Below are positions 28,018 through 36,279 of a stretch of DNA of 64,000 bases, one piece after another. The stretch spans positions 62,001 through 126,000 of the forward strand of contig CANOLV010000004.1 in the NCBI GenBank assembly GCA_947567425.1, in the 5' to 3' direction. Positions within the stretch are counted from its first letter, which is position 1; every line of letters begins with the position of its first letter. The notes beneath the pieces are model-generated. The model was not told where the DNA came from, did no database searches, and worked only from the letters and a program-made list of their open reading frames with translations. This DNA comes from an uncultured Porphyromonadaceae bacterium (GTDB lineage: Bacteria > Bacteroidota > Bacteroidia > Bacteroidales > Muribaculaceae). A program made the position numbers and the translations under genes.

Positions 28018-28128
28018 ATGAGTAAGGAAAGATTGACTAAGGCATCCGCATGGATGTGTGTAGGGGTGTCTGTGCTGGTGTTGCTGCTTTTGCTGTGGCT
28101 TTCGATATTTGAATACTGGAATGCTTGA
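28018..28128 (+). CDS. 36-aa single-pass membrane protein
   Basis: ATG at 28018-28020 opens 36 codons ending in TGA at 28126-28128. The first 11 residues are polar and basic (MSKERLTKASA), then comes a continuous hydrophobic segment of about 20 residues (12-31), then EYWNA. The charge pattern predicts the N-terminus inside. It lies 39 bp before a GlsB-like membrane protein gene on the same strand. Length and composition resemble small stress-related inner-membrane peptides. Coding status is inferred from the membrane-like design and position only. Confidence 0.55.
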   Translation: MSKERLTKASAWMCVGVSVLVLLLLLWLSIFEYWNA

Positions 28129-28167
28129 TTTCAGGTGTCCGGAATTTGTTCTTAAATATATACGATT

Positions 28168-28446
28168 ATGGGAGCTACGCTTTGGATGGTCTGGACGGTC
28201 ATCGGAATAATAGGAGGTTTTATGGTAGGGCGCCTTGTCGGCCGCGTTCGCAGCGTGGCTTTGTCGGTGGGCGTGGGCATCTGCGGAGCCTTGCTCGGTG
28301 GATGGCTTTTCGTGGTGCTTTGCGGGGTGGACAGCCGTATGGAGACATTGTCGCTGTGCGCGTCGGCGGCGGTATGTGCCGTGTTTCTATGGGTGCTTAC
28401 TGCGGTTTCGCCCCGTTCCGGCGACGGCAGTGATGAAGATGCCTGA
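28168..28446 (+). CDS. GlsB/YeaQ/YmgE-like small membrane protein
   Basis: The 92-aa protein has three hydrophobic helices (about 4-24, 29-52, 60-80) and a glycine-rich first helix with GGFMVGRLVGR, followed by GVGICGALLGGWL. This glycine pattern is that of the YeaQ/YmgE transglycosylase-associated protein family, which are small inner-membrane proteins often induced by stress. The C-terminus is polar and acidic. I prefer the ATG at 28168, which starts directly with the first helix, over the upstream frames. It probably forms a two-gene unit with the 36-aa ORF, ended by the large terminator at 28.5 kb. Confidence 0.75.
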   Translation: MGATLWMVWTVIGIIGGFMVGRLVGRVRSVALSVGVGICGALLGGWLFVVLCGVDSRMETLSLCASAAVCAVFLWVLTAVSPRSGDGSDEDA

Positions 28447-28485
28447 CCGGTTCAGTGTTAATATATATTGAACTTGCTCTTAATG

Positions 28486-28532
28486 CATAAGGAAAAGGCC
28501 TTGCGCGGTTTGCGCAAGGCCTTTTCCTTATG
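28486..28532. terminator. Bidirectional terminator with a perfect 21-bp stem
   Basis: The stem 28486-28506 pairs perfectly with 28512-28532 around a GGTTT loop. Both sides contain runs of T after A-rich arms, so it can stop the GlsB-like unit on the plus strand and rplS on the minus strand. Confidence 0.85.
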
Positions 28533-28551
28533 TTGGTCTTTATAAGCCGGA

Positions 28552-28908
28552 TTACTTGTTTACTACGCGACGCTCTTTGATACGGGCCTTCTTGCCGGTG
28601 AGTTTGCGAAGATAGTAGAGTTTTGCACGACGGACTTTACCGTATTTGTTGACTACGATAGAGTCGATGAACGGCGATTCGATGGGGAAGATACGCTCAA
28701 CGCCGATGTTGTCGCTGATCTTGCGCACGGTGAAGCGCTTTTTGTTACCCTCGCCAGAGATGCGGATTACAACACCGCGGTACTGCTGGATACGCTCTTT
28801 GTTACCCTCTTTAATACGGTAAGCGACTGTGATGGTGTCGCCGGGTCCGAATTCGGGATGCTGTTTGCCGGTGGCGTATGCCTCTTCGGCTACTTTAATC
28901 AAGTCCAT
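28552..28908 (-). CDS. rplS: 50S ribosomal protein L19
   Basis: L19 sits at the 30S-50S interface of the ribosome. The 118-aa protein has the family landmarks: [43 protein letters not shown] and [10 protein letters not shown], ending in a basic tail. Length is normal (about 115-120 aa). It is transcribed alone, without the trmD/rimM partners found in Proteobacteria, and it ends at the large shared terminator. A -7 element lies 83 bp upstream. Confidence 0.97.
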   Translation of the reverse strand: MDLIKVAEEAYATGKQHPEFGPGDTITVAYRIKEGNKERIQQYRGVVIRISGEGNKKRFTVRKISDNIGVERIFPIESPFIDSIVVNKYGKVRRAKLYYLRKLTGKKARIKERRVVNK

Positions 28909-28990
28909 TTTAGTTCTAAACGAATTAATATGTTAATAATTGCGCAATATAGCAAGCCGCATGTCTTGCCAGAGATTACGAAAAGCGGTG

Positions 28991-28998
28991 CAAAGTTA
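28991..28998 (-). promoter_or_regulatory. Probable -7 element of rplS
   Basis: The minus strand reads TAACTTTG. The nearest TTG upstream is 22 nt away, slightly longer than usual. The leader of roughly 75 nt may carry regulation, but I see no known ribosomal-protein leader motif. Confidence 0.5.
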
Positions 28999-29070
28999 CG
29001 AATAATAATCGGAATTAGCACAATATCGGCCAATTAAATTAGTCGAATTTGTTTCCCGGTATAATGCAGA

Positions 29071-29106
29071 CAAGCCGTAGATTGCGGTAATGCGGTCTAC
29101 GGCTTG
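29071..29106 (-). terminator. Hairpin after the universal stress protein gene
   Basis: CAAGCCGTAGA (29071-29081) pairs with TCTACGGCTTG (29096-29106), 22 bp past the stop. The T-tract on the minus-strand side is weak. Confidence 0.55.
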
Positions 29107-29127
29107 CGGTAAGGAGTCTCGAAGTCT

Positions 29128-30237
29128 CTATACGGGGATTACCATCATCGGGATGTCGGAGTGGAAGAGGAGCCGATGTGCCAGAGAGGGATTGAAGAAT
29201 CGGGCGAACACGTTTTTCTTCTTGTTCGGCACTACGATGAGGTCAATCTTCTGGCGGTTCTGAATCTTCCGGAAATCTTCGGTGATGGATGCGAGCGACA
29301 TTTCAGCCGTGGTGTATGTGAATGTCGGGTAATGTTCCTGGCAATATGCCATGAATACCTTCAGGGGCTTGGTGTCGGAGATGCTTTTTTTCCCGGGTAT
29401 GTTGACAAGTGTGACTTCAAGGCGTTCTTTGCAGAATGTCCTGGCGAGGGCATCGACGGCGAGTATGTCTTCCTGGTCGAGATTGTTGAAAAACAGTACG
29501 TGGTTGATGTCGCCGATGTGGTCGAGTCGCACTGATTCGGGAATTGTGAATACGGGAAACCTGCACGAGTCGAGGACTTCGGCAGTCACACTTCCTATCA
29601 GTTCCTTCTCTTTTTTGCCTGCGGCACGTGTGCCCATTACGATTAGTTCGGGCTTTTTCTGCTTGGCGAATTCGGCTATCACTTCCTCTGGAAGTCCTTC
29701 GGCCACTTCTGTCGAGAATTTAACAGCAGGCAGAATGTTGTCCTTTATCTGCGACTTCAGCCGTTCTTTCAATTCATTCATTTTCCTTGCCGCTTCCTTT
29801 TCAAGGACCTGCTTCATTTCGGTGTCCGCCAAGTCGTACTGGGCGGAGTCGGTGAGCTGGATGCTTCCGTTGAAATATGGGTCGAGGTAGCTGTTCAGAA
29901 GTATGATGGTGGCTTTCATTCTGGCGGCGAGCCTGAAGGCGATGCCGCATGCCGCCATTGAGTGATCGGAAAAGTCAATCGGCACGAGGACTATTCTGTT
30001 GTAGTCGACGGCGGTATATTCCGGGTTTAGGAAGATGTCGGTGTTCTCAATAATTCGCAGTGCCTGGGGTAGGTCGGACTCATGGATTCTGACCCGTATT
30101 CCGGATGATACGACCGGCTGCTCCAGATTGACGTTCTGGAGTACGGACTCTACGCCTTCGCTTTCAAGGAGGTTCTTGAGTGCTACTGCATGGTCGTAGG
30201 TGTGGATGGCTAAAGTGATCAGTCGGTCGTCGGACAT
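29128..30237 (-). CDS. Universal stress protein with N-terminal DUF2007-like domain
   Basis: The 369-aa protein has three parts. Residues 1-75 match the DUF2007 (GlnB-like) fold, with DHAVALKNLLESEGVESVLQN and VRIHESDLPQALRIIE. Residues about 80-235 form a UspA domain opening with RIVLVPIDFSDHSMAACGIA and containing the nucleotide-binding loop MGTRAAGKKEKELIGSVTAEVL. Residues about 245-369 form a second, diverged Usp domain. The first Usp domain keeps the G-x-x-G-x9-G(S/T) type pattern loosely, so ATP binding is possible. Usp proteins respond to starvation and stress. It stands alone between rplS and the small HTH gene. Confidence 0.88.
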   Translation of the reverse strand: MSDDRLITLAIHTYDHAVALKNLLESEGVESVLQNVNLEQPVVSSGIRVRIHESDLPQALRIIENTDIFLNPEYTAVDYNRIVLVPIDFSDHSMAACGIAFRLAARMKATIILLNSYLDPYFNGSIQLTDSAQYDLADTEMKQVLEKEAARKMNELKERLKSQIKDNILPAVKFSTEVAEGLPEEVIAEFAKQKKPELIVMGTRAAGKKEKELIGSVTAEVLDSCRFPVFTIPESVRLDHIGDINHVLFFNNLDQEDILAVDALARTFCKERLEVTLVNIPGKKSISDTKPLKVFMAYCQEHYPTFTYTTAEMSLASITEDFRKIQNRQKIDLIVVPNKKKNVFARFFNPSLAHRLLFHSDIPMMVIPV

Positions 30238-30294
30238 GCGGTGTAATTGATTGTTCCGAGTGTTGAATGCCGTGTATTTAAAGAGCTTTTCGGG

Positions 30295-30555
30295 CTACTT
30301 TTCTTGGTTCTGTTCTTCGAGGATGGCAATGGCCATGTCGTAGATGGTGGTGTCGTCGAGCACTACTATTCCACCGTTGGGCCCCGGTTCGATATGCACG
30401 CCGCAGTTTGATCCGAATTCGTAGTTGCTGCCTCCGAAGTAGTTGCGTACGGTCTGGACTGTGCAGTTAAGTTTGTCAGCTATTTTGTGCATTGATCCGT
30501 CGGGCAAGCTGTCTTTGATACGGCGGAGATCGTTGAATGAAATGGTCTTTGTCAT
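30295..30555 (-). CDS. Small helix-turn-helix protein, probable DNA-binding
   Basis: The 86-aa protein has a predicted helix-turn-helix at about 8-45 (FNDLRRIKDSLPDGSMHKIADKLNCTV, read in two parts around the turn at DGSM), followed by QTVRNYFGG, which looks like a recognition helix of a resolvase/AraC-like type. The second half (GVHIEPGPNGGIVVLDD) is beta-rich, then a short acidic helix. It resembles a conserved small Bacteroidales protein of unknown role. It is cytoplasmic and probably a regulator; its targets are unknown. A 14-bp perfect palindrome lies 106 bp upstream and could be its own operator. Confidence 0.65.
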   Translation of the reverse strand: MTKTISFNDLRRIKDSLPDGSMHKIADKLNCTVQTVRNYFGGSNYEFGSNCGVHIEPGPNGGIVVLDDTTIYDMAIAILEEQNQEK

Positions 30556-30660
30556 GATACTATAGTTTTTAGTGAATAAATAGAATCGTTGTTTTTATTG
30601 ATGTCGTTAAAATTAGCTTTTTCTGATTAGAAAAGCAAATTATTCGGGCAATAATAAGAC

Positions 30661-30674
30661 ATGTTTTAAAACAT
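30661..30674. repeat. 14-bp perfect palindrome in the spacer
   Basis: ATGTTTTAAAACAT shares its half-site ATGTTTTA with the repeats at 21.28 and 25.43 kb but lacks two central bases. It lies between the bat terminator and the small HTH gene and may be a related operator. Confidence 0.4.
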
Positions 30675-30689
30675 ATATTTTAAATGAAC

Positions 30690-30714
30690 AAAAGCCGGCG
30701 CTAAGCCGGCTTTT
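30690..30714 (-). terminator. Terminator of the bat operon
   Basis: AAAAGCCGGC (30690-30699) pairs perfectly with GCCGGCTTTT (30705-30714) around a 5-nt loop, 28 bp past the batE stop. The minus-strand tail is TTTTGTTCATTT. Confidence 0.8.
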
Positions 30715-30742
30715 GCAATGGGCTGACATGTACCGCATTAGA

Positions 30743-31528
30743 TTATATTATGGCGATATCTTTGCCTTGAATCCATGCGCGGTGGTCATTGTCGACACGT
30801 ACATCGTACCACCGGGTGGTGACTGAGTCGGTTCGGGTGGCTACGGAGTCGATGATGCGGACCTTCGTGCCCTCGTGAAGAAGCATGGCCTCCTCTGTGC
30901 GGTCCTTGGGCGTACGCGGGGAGGTGCTGAGAAGTGTCGACGGCTCGATGACGATGGCTTCGTCGTGCGAGGTGGAGTAGCGGGTGGCTATGCTCGCGAA
31001 TATATTGGCTACGACGCATACGGCCAGAAGTATGAATCCGCCGAAGAATCCCGTCTTCCGCAGAGGGATGCTTGACGAGAATATATATAAGGCTACTGCT
31101 CCCAGAAGAAGTATGAAGCTTATGAGCGCCGCCACGGCCCAGTAGTTGGCCGGAAATTTCTGTGCGAATCCGTTGACGGTGTTTGATATGAACATGCCTC
31201 TGTCGCCCGGTTCGTCGGTGATTTTGGTGTTGACGAATGCCAGATTGGTTATGGCGTCTTTGTTGAGGGGATTCAGCCTGACGGCCCGTTCGTAGTACAA
31301 TATGGCGAGGCCGAGCTTATTCTGCCGGTAGTAACTGTTGCCGATGTTGTAGCAGAGGTCGGATGAGGTGCCTTCGGTGGCTTGAGCCTCAAGATATAGT
31401 CGCGAAGCCTCGGCATAGTCGTCGTTCATATAGGCCGAATCGGCTTTGGCGATGATGTCTGATGCAGATGCGTCAATGGCCGCAAATGCGGTCAGAATAA
31501 AGTATATGATGATTTTAGTTGGCTTCAT
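30743..31528 (-). CDS. batE: BatE, TPR and SH3-like membrane protein of the Bat system
   Basis: The start is placed at the ATG at 31528 (MKPTKIIIYFILT), which lies 14 bp after batD; the longer frame to 31657 overlaps batD. The 261-aa protein has a signal peptide (about 1-22), two TPR units (about 25-105, with CYNIGNSYYRQNKLGLAILYYERAV), two transmembrane helices (about 137-157 and 168-187), and a C-terminal SH3b-like segment (about 205-260, with LHEGTKVRIID and RWYDVRVDNDHRAWI). The Bat genes were first linked to aerotolerance in Bacteroides fragilis; the mechanism remains unclear. It is the last gene of the operon, followed by a strong terminator. Confidence 0.88.
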   Translation of the reverse strand: MKPTKIIIYFILTAFAAIDASASDIIAKADSAYMNDDYAEASRLYLEAQATEGTSSDLCYNIGNSYYRQNKLGLAILYYERAVRLNPLNKDAITNLAFVNTKITDEPGDRGMFISNTVNGFAQKFPANYWAVAALISFILLLGAVALYIFSSSIPLRKTGFFGGFILLAVCVVANIFASIATRYSTSHDEAIVIEPSTLLSTSPRTPKDRTEEAMLLHEGTKVRIIDSVATRTDSVTTRWYDVRVDNDHRAWIQGKDIAII

Positions 31529-31542
31529 TGTCAGTGTAGAGT

Positions 31543-33348
31543 TTATCGTTTGGCGCGTTTGATACCTTCCATTTCTTTCATTGCGCTTGAAGCGCTGGTG
31601 AATAGCTTCTCGATCTGCTCGTTGCTCTTGTCGGGAGTGTAACGGGTCATCTCGCATTCGTCGATTATGTCGATAAACGAGGTTGAGAGCGATTCGGGAG
31701 CGCCGTATGCGCTGAGTTCCTGAGCTATGTTGTCGCGGGTGAGCTGTGATGCCGGGAGCTGGAGCTTGTCGCTGAGGTAGCCCCAGGTGGCACGGAGGAG
31801 TTCTTCATAGAACTTCTCGTTGTCATGCGAGTTCATGAACTTTTTGGCTGTGTTGAGCCGTCTGCGGGCCACTTTATTGGCATTGGCAAGCCGTCGGCCG
31901 CTTATGTCGGCGTTCAGCTTCACCTGCTTGCTGTACATCCAGACTATTGTGGCCAACAGTATGGCGAGCACTATGTATGCGGGCCAGTACCACCATGACC
32001 TATAATAGTAGGTCTGGGTCTTCTGCAGTCCGAGGTCTCCCATCTTGATGTGGAGGATGTCGGTGTTTTTGCTTGATATGCCCTGCTTGCTTACTGCGCC
32101 GGATGCTACAGCCACGCCCTGGGCCACTTTGACATTGTAGGAGGGGGTGGTCAAAGTGACGTATTTCTTGGTCTCGGGATTGAAATAGACGAATCGGTCA
32201 GCCCCGATGGAGAAGTTGCCCACGCTCTGAGGGATGAATGTATAGTCGATGGTCATGGATCCGGTGACGCTTGATCCCGCTACGTTTGCCGTCACGTCGG
32301 CCTGGGGCTGATATTGTTCAAACTCTGTCGGGAAGTCGATGACAGGTTCTTTGATATACTTTATGTTGCCGGTGCCTTTTATGTCATATATAAGCGATGC
32401 GGCTTCGTTGGTCTTGAACACATTGGTGCTTAGGCGGCTGTCAATGGTGAAGTTGCCGACGGCGCCCGTGAATCCTTCAGGTTGGGGTTGTGGCAGAGGG
32501 TTGACTGTGACTGACACTGAATTGGACGAAGTCTTCAGCTCCTGTTCCACGGGTCTTGAGCCTCCCCAAAATCCGCCGAGACGCTCGTATTGCACCACTA
32601 CGACATCATATTTGCCGGAATTGATGGTCAGTTTACCTGCTTTCTGGGGGAATATGACGCACTGTTTTAGAATGGCTGTCATATAGTTGTTGCCGTTGTA
32701 GTGCTCTACGTCGTTGAGAGTGCTCTGTATGGGCTTTTCTTCGATTACGAAGCCGTCGAAGGATGGCTGTACGGTGGGAATGAACGAGCTGATGCTATGT
32801 GTGGTATATAGCTTTATCGTGCAGAGTATGGCTTCCTGCTCGTAGGCCTGACTCTTATTGAGTATGATGCGGACGAACACGTCGTCGGCCGATACCTTGG
32901 GCGTTGACTGTTGCCCGGATGAGGGCCGGCCTGATGCGGCGTTGTCGGCGCGTTGGTCTTTTCCCGGCGGCAATACGGTGAACGACGCCGGTTTAGTGGT
33001 CATAGGCTTTCCGTTGACATTTATTTTCGCCGTGCCTATGGTGTAAGTTCCGGCTTTGTCTGCGCGGTATGTGAGAGAATAGTCGACTGACGACGACTGT
33101 TCCATTTTGCCGTTGGTGTAGGATGAATTGTACACGGTCGAGACGGCCGGACCGTAAAGGAGCGTGCAGCCCTCGATTTCGGGAGCCTGAAATCCGTTGC
33201 CCTCGGCATTTTTCAGACGGAATGTGATGTTGAATTTGTTGCCTTCAATCACCGTCCGTGGCGGGATGGTGGTGAACGTCACTTCCGACGCGGCGTATGC
33301 CGAGATGCCGGTCAGAAGGATTAATGTCACTAGTAGATTTCGTATCAT
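31543..33348 (-). CDS. batD: BatD, oxygen-tolerance protein
   Basis: The 601-aa protein has a signal peptide (about 1-20), several immunoglobulin-like beta domains (about 22-420), one transmembrane helix near 445-465 (SWWYWPAYIVLAILLATIVW) and a cytoplasmic helical tail. Typical BatD features are the opening VTFTTIPPRTVIEGNKFNITFRL, read in two parts, and FVRIILNKSQAYEQEAI. The large part lies in the periplasm, where it could contact BatA/BatB von Willebrand domains. Length and architecture fit the family. It lies 67 bp after batC and 14 bp before batE. Confidence 0.92.
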   Translation of the reverse strand: MIRNLLVTLILLTGISAYAASEVTFTTIPPRTVIEGNKFNITFRLKNAEGNGFQAPEIEGCTLLYGPAVSTVYNSSYTNGKMEQSSSVDYSLTYRADKAGTYTIGTAKINVNGKPMTTKPASFTVLPPGKDQRADNAASGRPSSGQQSTPKVSADDVFVRIILNKSQAYEQEAILCTIKLYTTHSISSFIPTVQPSFDGFVIEEKPIQSTLNDVEHYNGNNYMTAILKQCVIFPQKAGKLTINSGKYDVVVVQYERLGGFWGGSRPVEQELKTSSNSVSVTVNPLPQPQPEGFTGAVGNFTIDSRLSTNVFKTNEAASLIYDIKGTGNIKYIKEPVIDFPTEFEQYQPQADVTANVAGSSVTGSMTIDYTFIPQSVGNFSIGADRFVYFNPETKKYVTLTTPSYNVKVAQGVAVASGAVSKQGISSKNTDILHIKMGDLGLQKTQTYYYRSWWYWPAYIVLAILLATIVWMYSKQVKLNADISGRRLANANKVARRRLNTAKKFMNSHDNEKFYEELLRATWGYLSDKLQLPASQLTRDNIAQELSAYGAPESLSTSFIDIIDECEMTRYTPDKSNEQIEKLFTSASSAMKEMEGIKRAKR

Positions 33349-33415
33349 AGCGTTGATGGACGTAGCTTTGATGATTTATGATGAGGATACAGAAATGCGG
33401 CGGTGCATGCCTGAC

Positions 33416-34216
33416 TTACCACTGGGGTCCGGTGGTCCGCTGTCCGCCCTGACCTTTCTTCTTTTGCATCTCCTGAACTTTACGGCGTGTGGCGTTCTCC
33501 TCATTTTCCATGTTTTTGAGGATTTTGGCCGCGTTGTCGTCGCTTATGTTCTGTCGTTGCTGCTGTTGTTGCTGGTCTTTTTTATCCTGGTTCTGCTGTT
33601 GTTTGTCTTGATTTTGGTCTTGATTCTTGTCCTTGTCCTGATCTTGGTTCTGTTGTTGCTGATCCTGGTTTTGCTGGTCCTGGTTCTGATCTTGATTTTT
33701 ATCTTGATTCTTGTCCTGGTTCTGCTGTTGCTGCAGCTTCAATTGGGCCAGGCGCAGGTTCTCGCGAGTCTTGTCGTTGTCCGGATTGCGTCGGAGCGCT
33801 CCTTTGTAGCGTGCTATGGCCTGGTCATACTGCTCCTGGTTGAAAGCCATGTTGCCGAGGTTGTACATGGCATTCTCAGCTATGTCGGCTCTTTGCGCGG
33901 TCTCGGCGAGGGAGCTTAGAATTGACTGGGCCTCCTGCATGGGTTTGTTCTCTGCGTCGGAAGCGGTGCCTCCGGCCTGACGTATCAGAGAAAGGGCAAG
34001 ATTATACAGGGCGGCCTCGCTCATGGGATTCTCCTCTACGGCCTTTCTGTAGGCCACTTCGGCTTCAGCATACCTTTTTTGCTTGTACAGTCCGTTTCCT
34101 TCGCGGATGTGGTTGCGTTCGCGGCGGGTGGAGTAGTCGCGCGAGCCTCCGTCGGCATCGGCGTATGCCGTCATGCCGATGGAGCAAAGTATGAGTATTA
34201 ATATTAGGTGTCTCAT
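33416..34216 (-). CDS. batC: BatC, TPR protein with a Gln/Asn/Asp/Lys low-complexity tail
   Basis: The 266-aa protein has a signal peptide (about 1-20), TPR repeats (about 30-155: GLYKQKRYAEAEVAYRKAV, MYNLGNMAFNQEQYDQAIARY) and a low-complexity region of about 70 residues (160-230) built only of Gln, Asn, Asp and Lys in QNQDK-like units. The end is charged (ATRRKVQEMQKKKGQGG). BatC is a periplasmic TPR adaptor; the tail is probably disordered. The repeat DNA makes a long hydrophobic open frame on the opposite strand, which is an artefact. The gene follows batB by 11 bp. Confidence 0.9.
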   Translation of the reverse strand: MRHLILILILCSIGMTAYADADGGSRDYSTRRERNHIREGNGLYKQKRYAEAEVAYRKAVEENPMSEAALYNLALSLIRQAGGTASDAENKPMQEAQSILSSLAETAQRADIAENAMYNLGNMAFNQEQYDQAIARYKGALRRNPDNDKTRENLRLAQLKLQQQQNQDKNQDKNQDQNQDQQNQDQQQQNQDQDKDKNQDQNQDKQQQNQDKKDQQQQQQRQNISDDNAAKILKNMENEENATRRKVQEMQKKKGQGGQRTTGPQW

Positions 34217-34227
34217 CGTTTAGTGGT

Positions 34228-35289
34228 TTATCTGCTAAAGAAATTAATCTTTTTGAGCCATCCGAATTTGCGTTCGAGCACGAACACGTCAAGCACAAGA
34301 AGCACAAGCGCTATCCATCCGAACACCGGAAACTGTTCGGCGCTGGCCATGTATGTCACTTTTTCGAGATTGCTTGTGGCGAGGGTGTTGAGTTGGTCGT
34401 CGATGTCCTTCACTACCGACGACGATGCCCCCTGGACGTATATTCCGTTGCCCTCTTCGGCTATCTGCCGGGCCATCTCTTCGTTAAGCCGAGTGGTCAC
34501 GGGATTGCCGTTGTCGTCGCGCAGGAACTGTCCGTTGCGTCCGATCGGTATCAAAGCCCCCTTTGTGGTGCCGAGTCCGATCACGTCTACTTGTATACCT
34601 TGTTTAGCCGCAGTCTGTACGGCGGCGATCGGGTCGTCCTCGAAGTTTTCGCCGTCGGTGATTATTATTATGGCTTTCTGTAGTTCGTCGTCAGGTGTGA
34701 ATGAGGCCATGGCCATGTCGATGGCAGCTCCTATGGCCGTGCCCTGAGTGGGTACCATGTCGGTGGTTATGCTGTTGAGAAACATCTTGGCGGATACAAA
34801 GTCGGCCGTTACGGGAAGCTGCGTATATGCGTCGCCGGCAAATACGATTAGCCCGACTTTGTCGTTGTTCAGCCTGTCGATCAGCTTCTCAAGGATGAGC
34901 TTGGCTCTCTGTAGCCTCGACACCCCTTTGGGGTCGTCGGTGGATGACGCAAGCATTGAGTTGGAGACGTCGAGGCAGATCATCACCTCTATGCCCTGGA
35001 CTTCCGAAGTCTCTTCCTTGGCTCCGGCTCTTGGCCTTGCCAGTACAATCACCAGAGCCGCTATGACGAGCAGTGACATGACCAGCTTTATGCCTGGGGT
35101 GTATTTTGAAGCGTCGGGCATCAGCGGAGCCAGGGTGGAAGGCTTGCCGTATGTCCGGATGTTGCGCTTGCGTGCGATGCGAGCGAGCAGATACAGGCCG
35201 CCCACCGCCGGAATCAGCAGCAACAGATAAAGCAGATATGGATTGGCGAAACTAAACATGTTGTTGAACGCTCTAAATGGATTAAACAA
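34228..35289 (-). CDS. batB: BatB, von Willebrand factor A membrane protein
   Basis: The 353-aa protein has two N-terminal transmembrane helices (about 15-33 and 60-80), a VWA domain (about 95-290) and a C-terminal transmembrane helix (about 315-335). The metal-ion-dependent adhesion site motif D-x-S-x-S is intact in CLDVSNSML, with the later Thr and Asp in TQLPVTAD and ITDGENFEDD. The domain probably binds a partner through a divalent metal in the periplasm. The start codon lies directly next to the batA stop, so translation is coupled. Its nearest paralogue is BatA. Confidence 0.93.
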   Translation of the reverse strand: MFNPFRAFNNMFSFANPYLLYLLLLIPAVGGLYLLARIARKRNIRTYGKPSTLAPLMPDASKYTPGIKLVMSLLVIAALVIVLARPRAGAKEETSEVQGIEVMICLDVSNSMLASSTDDPKGVSRLQRAKLILEKLIDRLNNDKVGLIVFAGDAYTQLPVTADFVSAKMFLNSITTDMVPTQGTAIGAAIDMAMASFTPDDELQKAIIIITDGENFEDDPIAAVQTAAKQGIQVDVIGLGTTKGALIPIGRNGQFLRDDNGNPVTTRLNEEMARQIAEEGNGIYVQGASSSVVKDIDDQLNTLATSNLEKVTYMASAEQFPVFGWIALVLLVLDVFVLERKFGWLKKINFFSR

Positions 35290-36279
35290 TTAGGGAATGG
35301 TCCGGAGCAGGGTGCGTCGGAGCAGAATTTCGAGAAGGAACAGTCCGAACGCGAACCACGCCCACATCATATAGTCGTCCTCGGTGTGCGAGAAGTGGCG
35401 CACGTCCATCTGGGTCTTTTCCAGTTGGTCGATTTCGTTGAATATGTCTTTCAGCACGGAGTTCCCGGTGGCGCGGAAATATTTTCCTCCGGTCATCGAC
35501 GCTATGGTGCGGAGTGCGTCTTCGTCGATGGTGACAGGCATCGGCACGTAGTCTATGCCGCCGAAGTAGTTGCTTACGGGCGTTGGGGCCGTGCCGTTGG
35601 TTCCTACACCTATGGTGTAGACCTTTATGCCGTATTTCTTGGCTATCTCGGCCGCTGTCAGCGGGGGTACGACTCCGGTGTTGTTGGTTCCGTCGGTGAT
35701 CAGGATTACGCTTTTGGATTTGGCCTTTCCGTCCTTTATGCGGTTGATTGAAGTGGCGAGTCCGTCGCCGATTGCGGTTCCGTCGTCAAGCATGCCCATC
35801 TTTATCTCGTGGATATAGTTTGCCACCATGGCCCGGTCGGTGGTCATCGGCAGCAATGTAAAGCTTTCGCCTGCGAATATGACCAATCCCATGTTGTCGT
35901 TGTCGCGGCCCGATGTGAACTTCGCCGCTACATCCTTCGCCGCCTCGAAACGGTCGGGGGTGAAGTCGCGGGCAAGCATCGAGGTAGAAATGTCGAGTGC
36001 TATTACTATGTCGGTTCCTTCGATGGACGAAGTGCGCCAGTTGTCGCTCGTCTGAGGCCGTGCCAGCACTATGATCAAACACCCTATGGTGGCGAGCCGG
36101 AGTAGGAACAGTCCGTGCAGCAGATATTCCTTGTATGACCTCGGAAGCTTGGCATACGGGGCCGTGGTCGATATTTCGAGTGCCGGATATGCGGTGCGGT
36201 GTTTCCATACATACCATCCGATCAGAGGGATGAATATGAGGAACAGCCATAGATATTCGGGATGTGCGAGTTGCATCAT
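35290..36279 (-). CDS. batA: BatA, von Willebrand factor A membrane protein
   Basis: The 329-aa protein has the same plan as BatB: two N-terminal transmembrane helices (about 8-24 and 55-75), a VWA domain (about 85-280) with D-x-S-x-S in ALDISTSML and VILITDGTNNTG, and a C-terminal transmembrane helix near 305-322. The start is given by ATGATGCAA, whose first ATG overlaps the stop of the upstream gene by 4 nt. BatA and BatB form a paired unit in aerotolerance operons. All MIDAS residues I can check are present, so metal binding is expected. Confidence 0.93.
   Translation of the reverse strand: MMQLAHPEYLWLFLIFIPLIGWYVWKHRTAYPALEISTTAPYAKLPRSYKEYLLHGLFLLRLATIGCLIIVLARPQTSDNWRTSSIEGTDIVIALDISTSMLARDFTPDRFEAAKDVAAKFTSGRDNDNMGLVIFAGESFTLLPMTTDRAMVANYIHEIKMGMLDDGTAIGDGLATSINRIKDGKAKSKSVILITDGTNNTGVVPPLTAAEIAKKYGIKVYTIGVGTNGTAPTPVSNYFGGIDYVPMPVTIDEDALRTIASMTGGKYFRATGNSVLKDIFNEIDQLEKTQMDVRHFSHTEDDYMMWAWFAFGLFLLEILLRRTLLRTIP

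Noticed and set aside
33560..33750. Possible CRISPR-like or tandem repeat array
   Set aside because: The repeats are codon-level units inside batC, irregular in length and without spacers.
33197..33919. Long plus-strand ORF encoding a Leu/Ile/Val-rich 'membrane' protein
   Set aside because: It is the reverse complement of the batC Gln/Asn/Asp/Lys repeat, whose complementary codons read as hydrophobic residues. batC has clear TPR homology and operon context.
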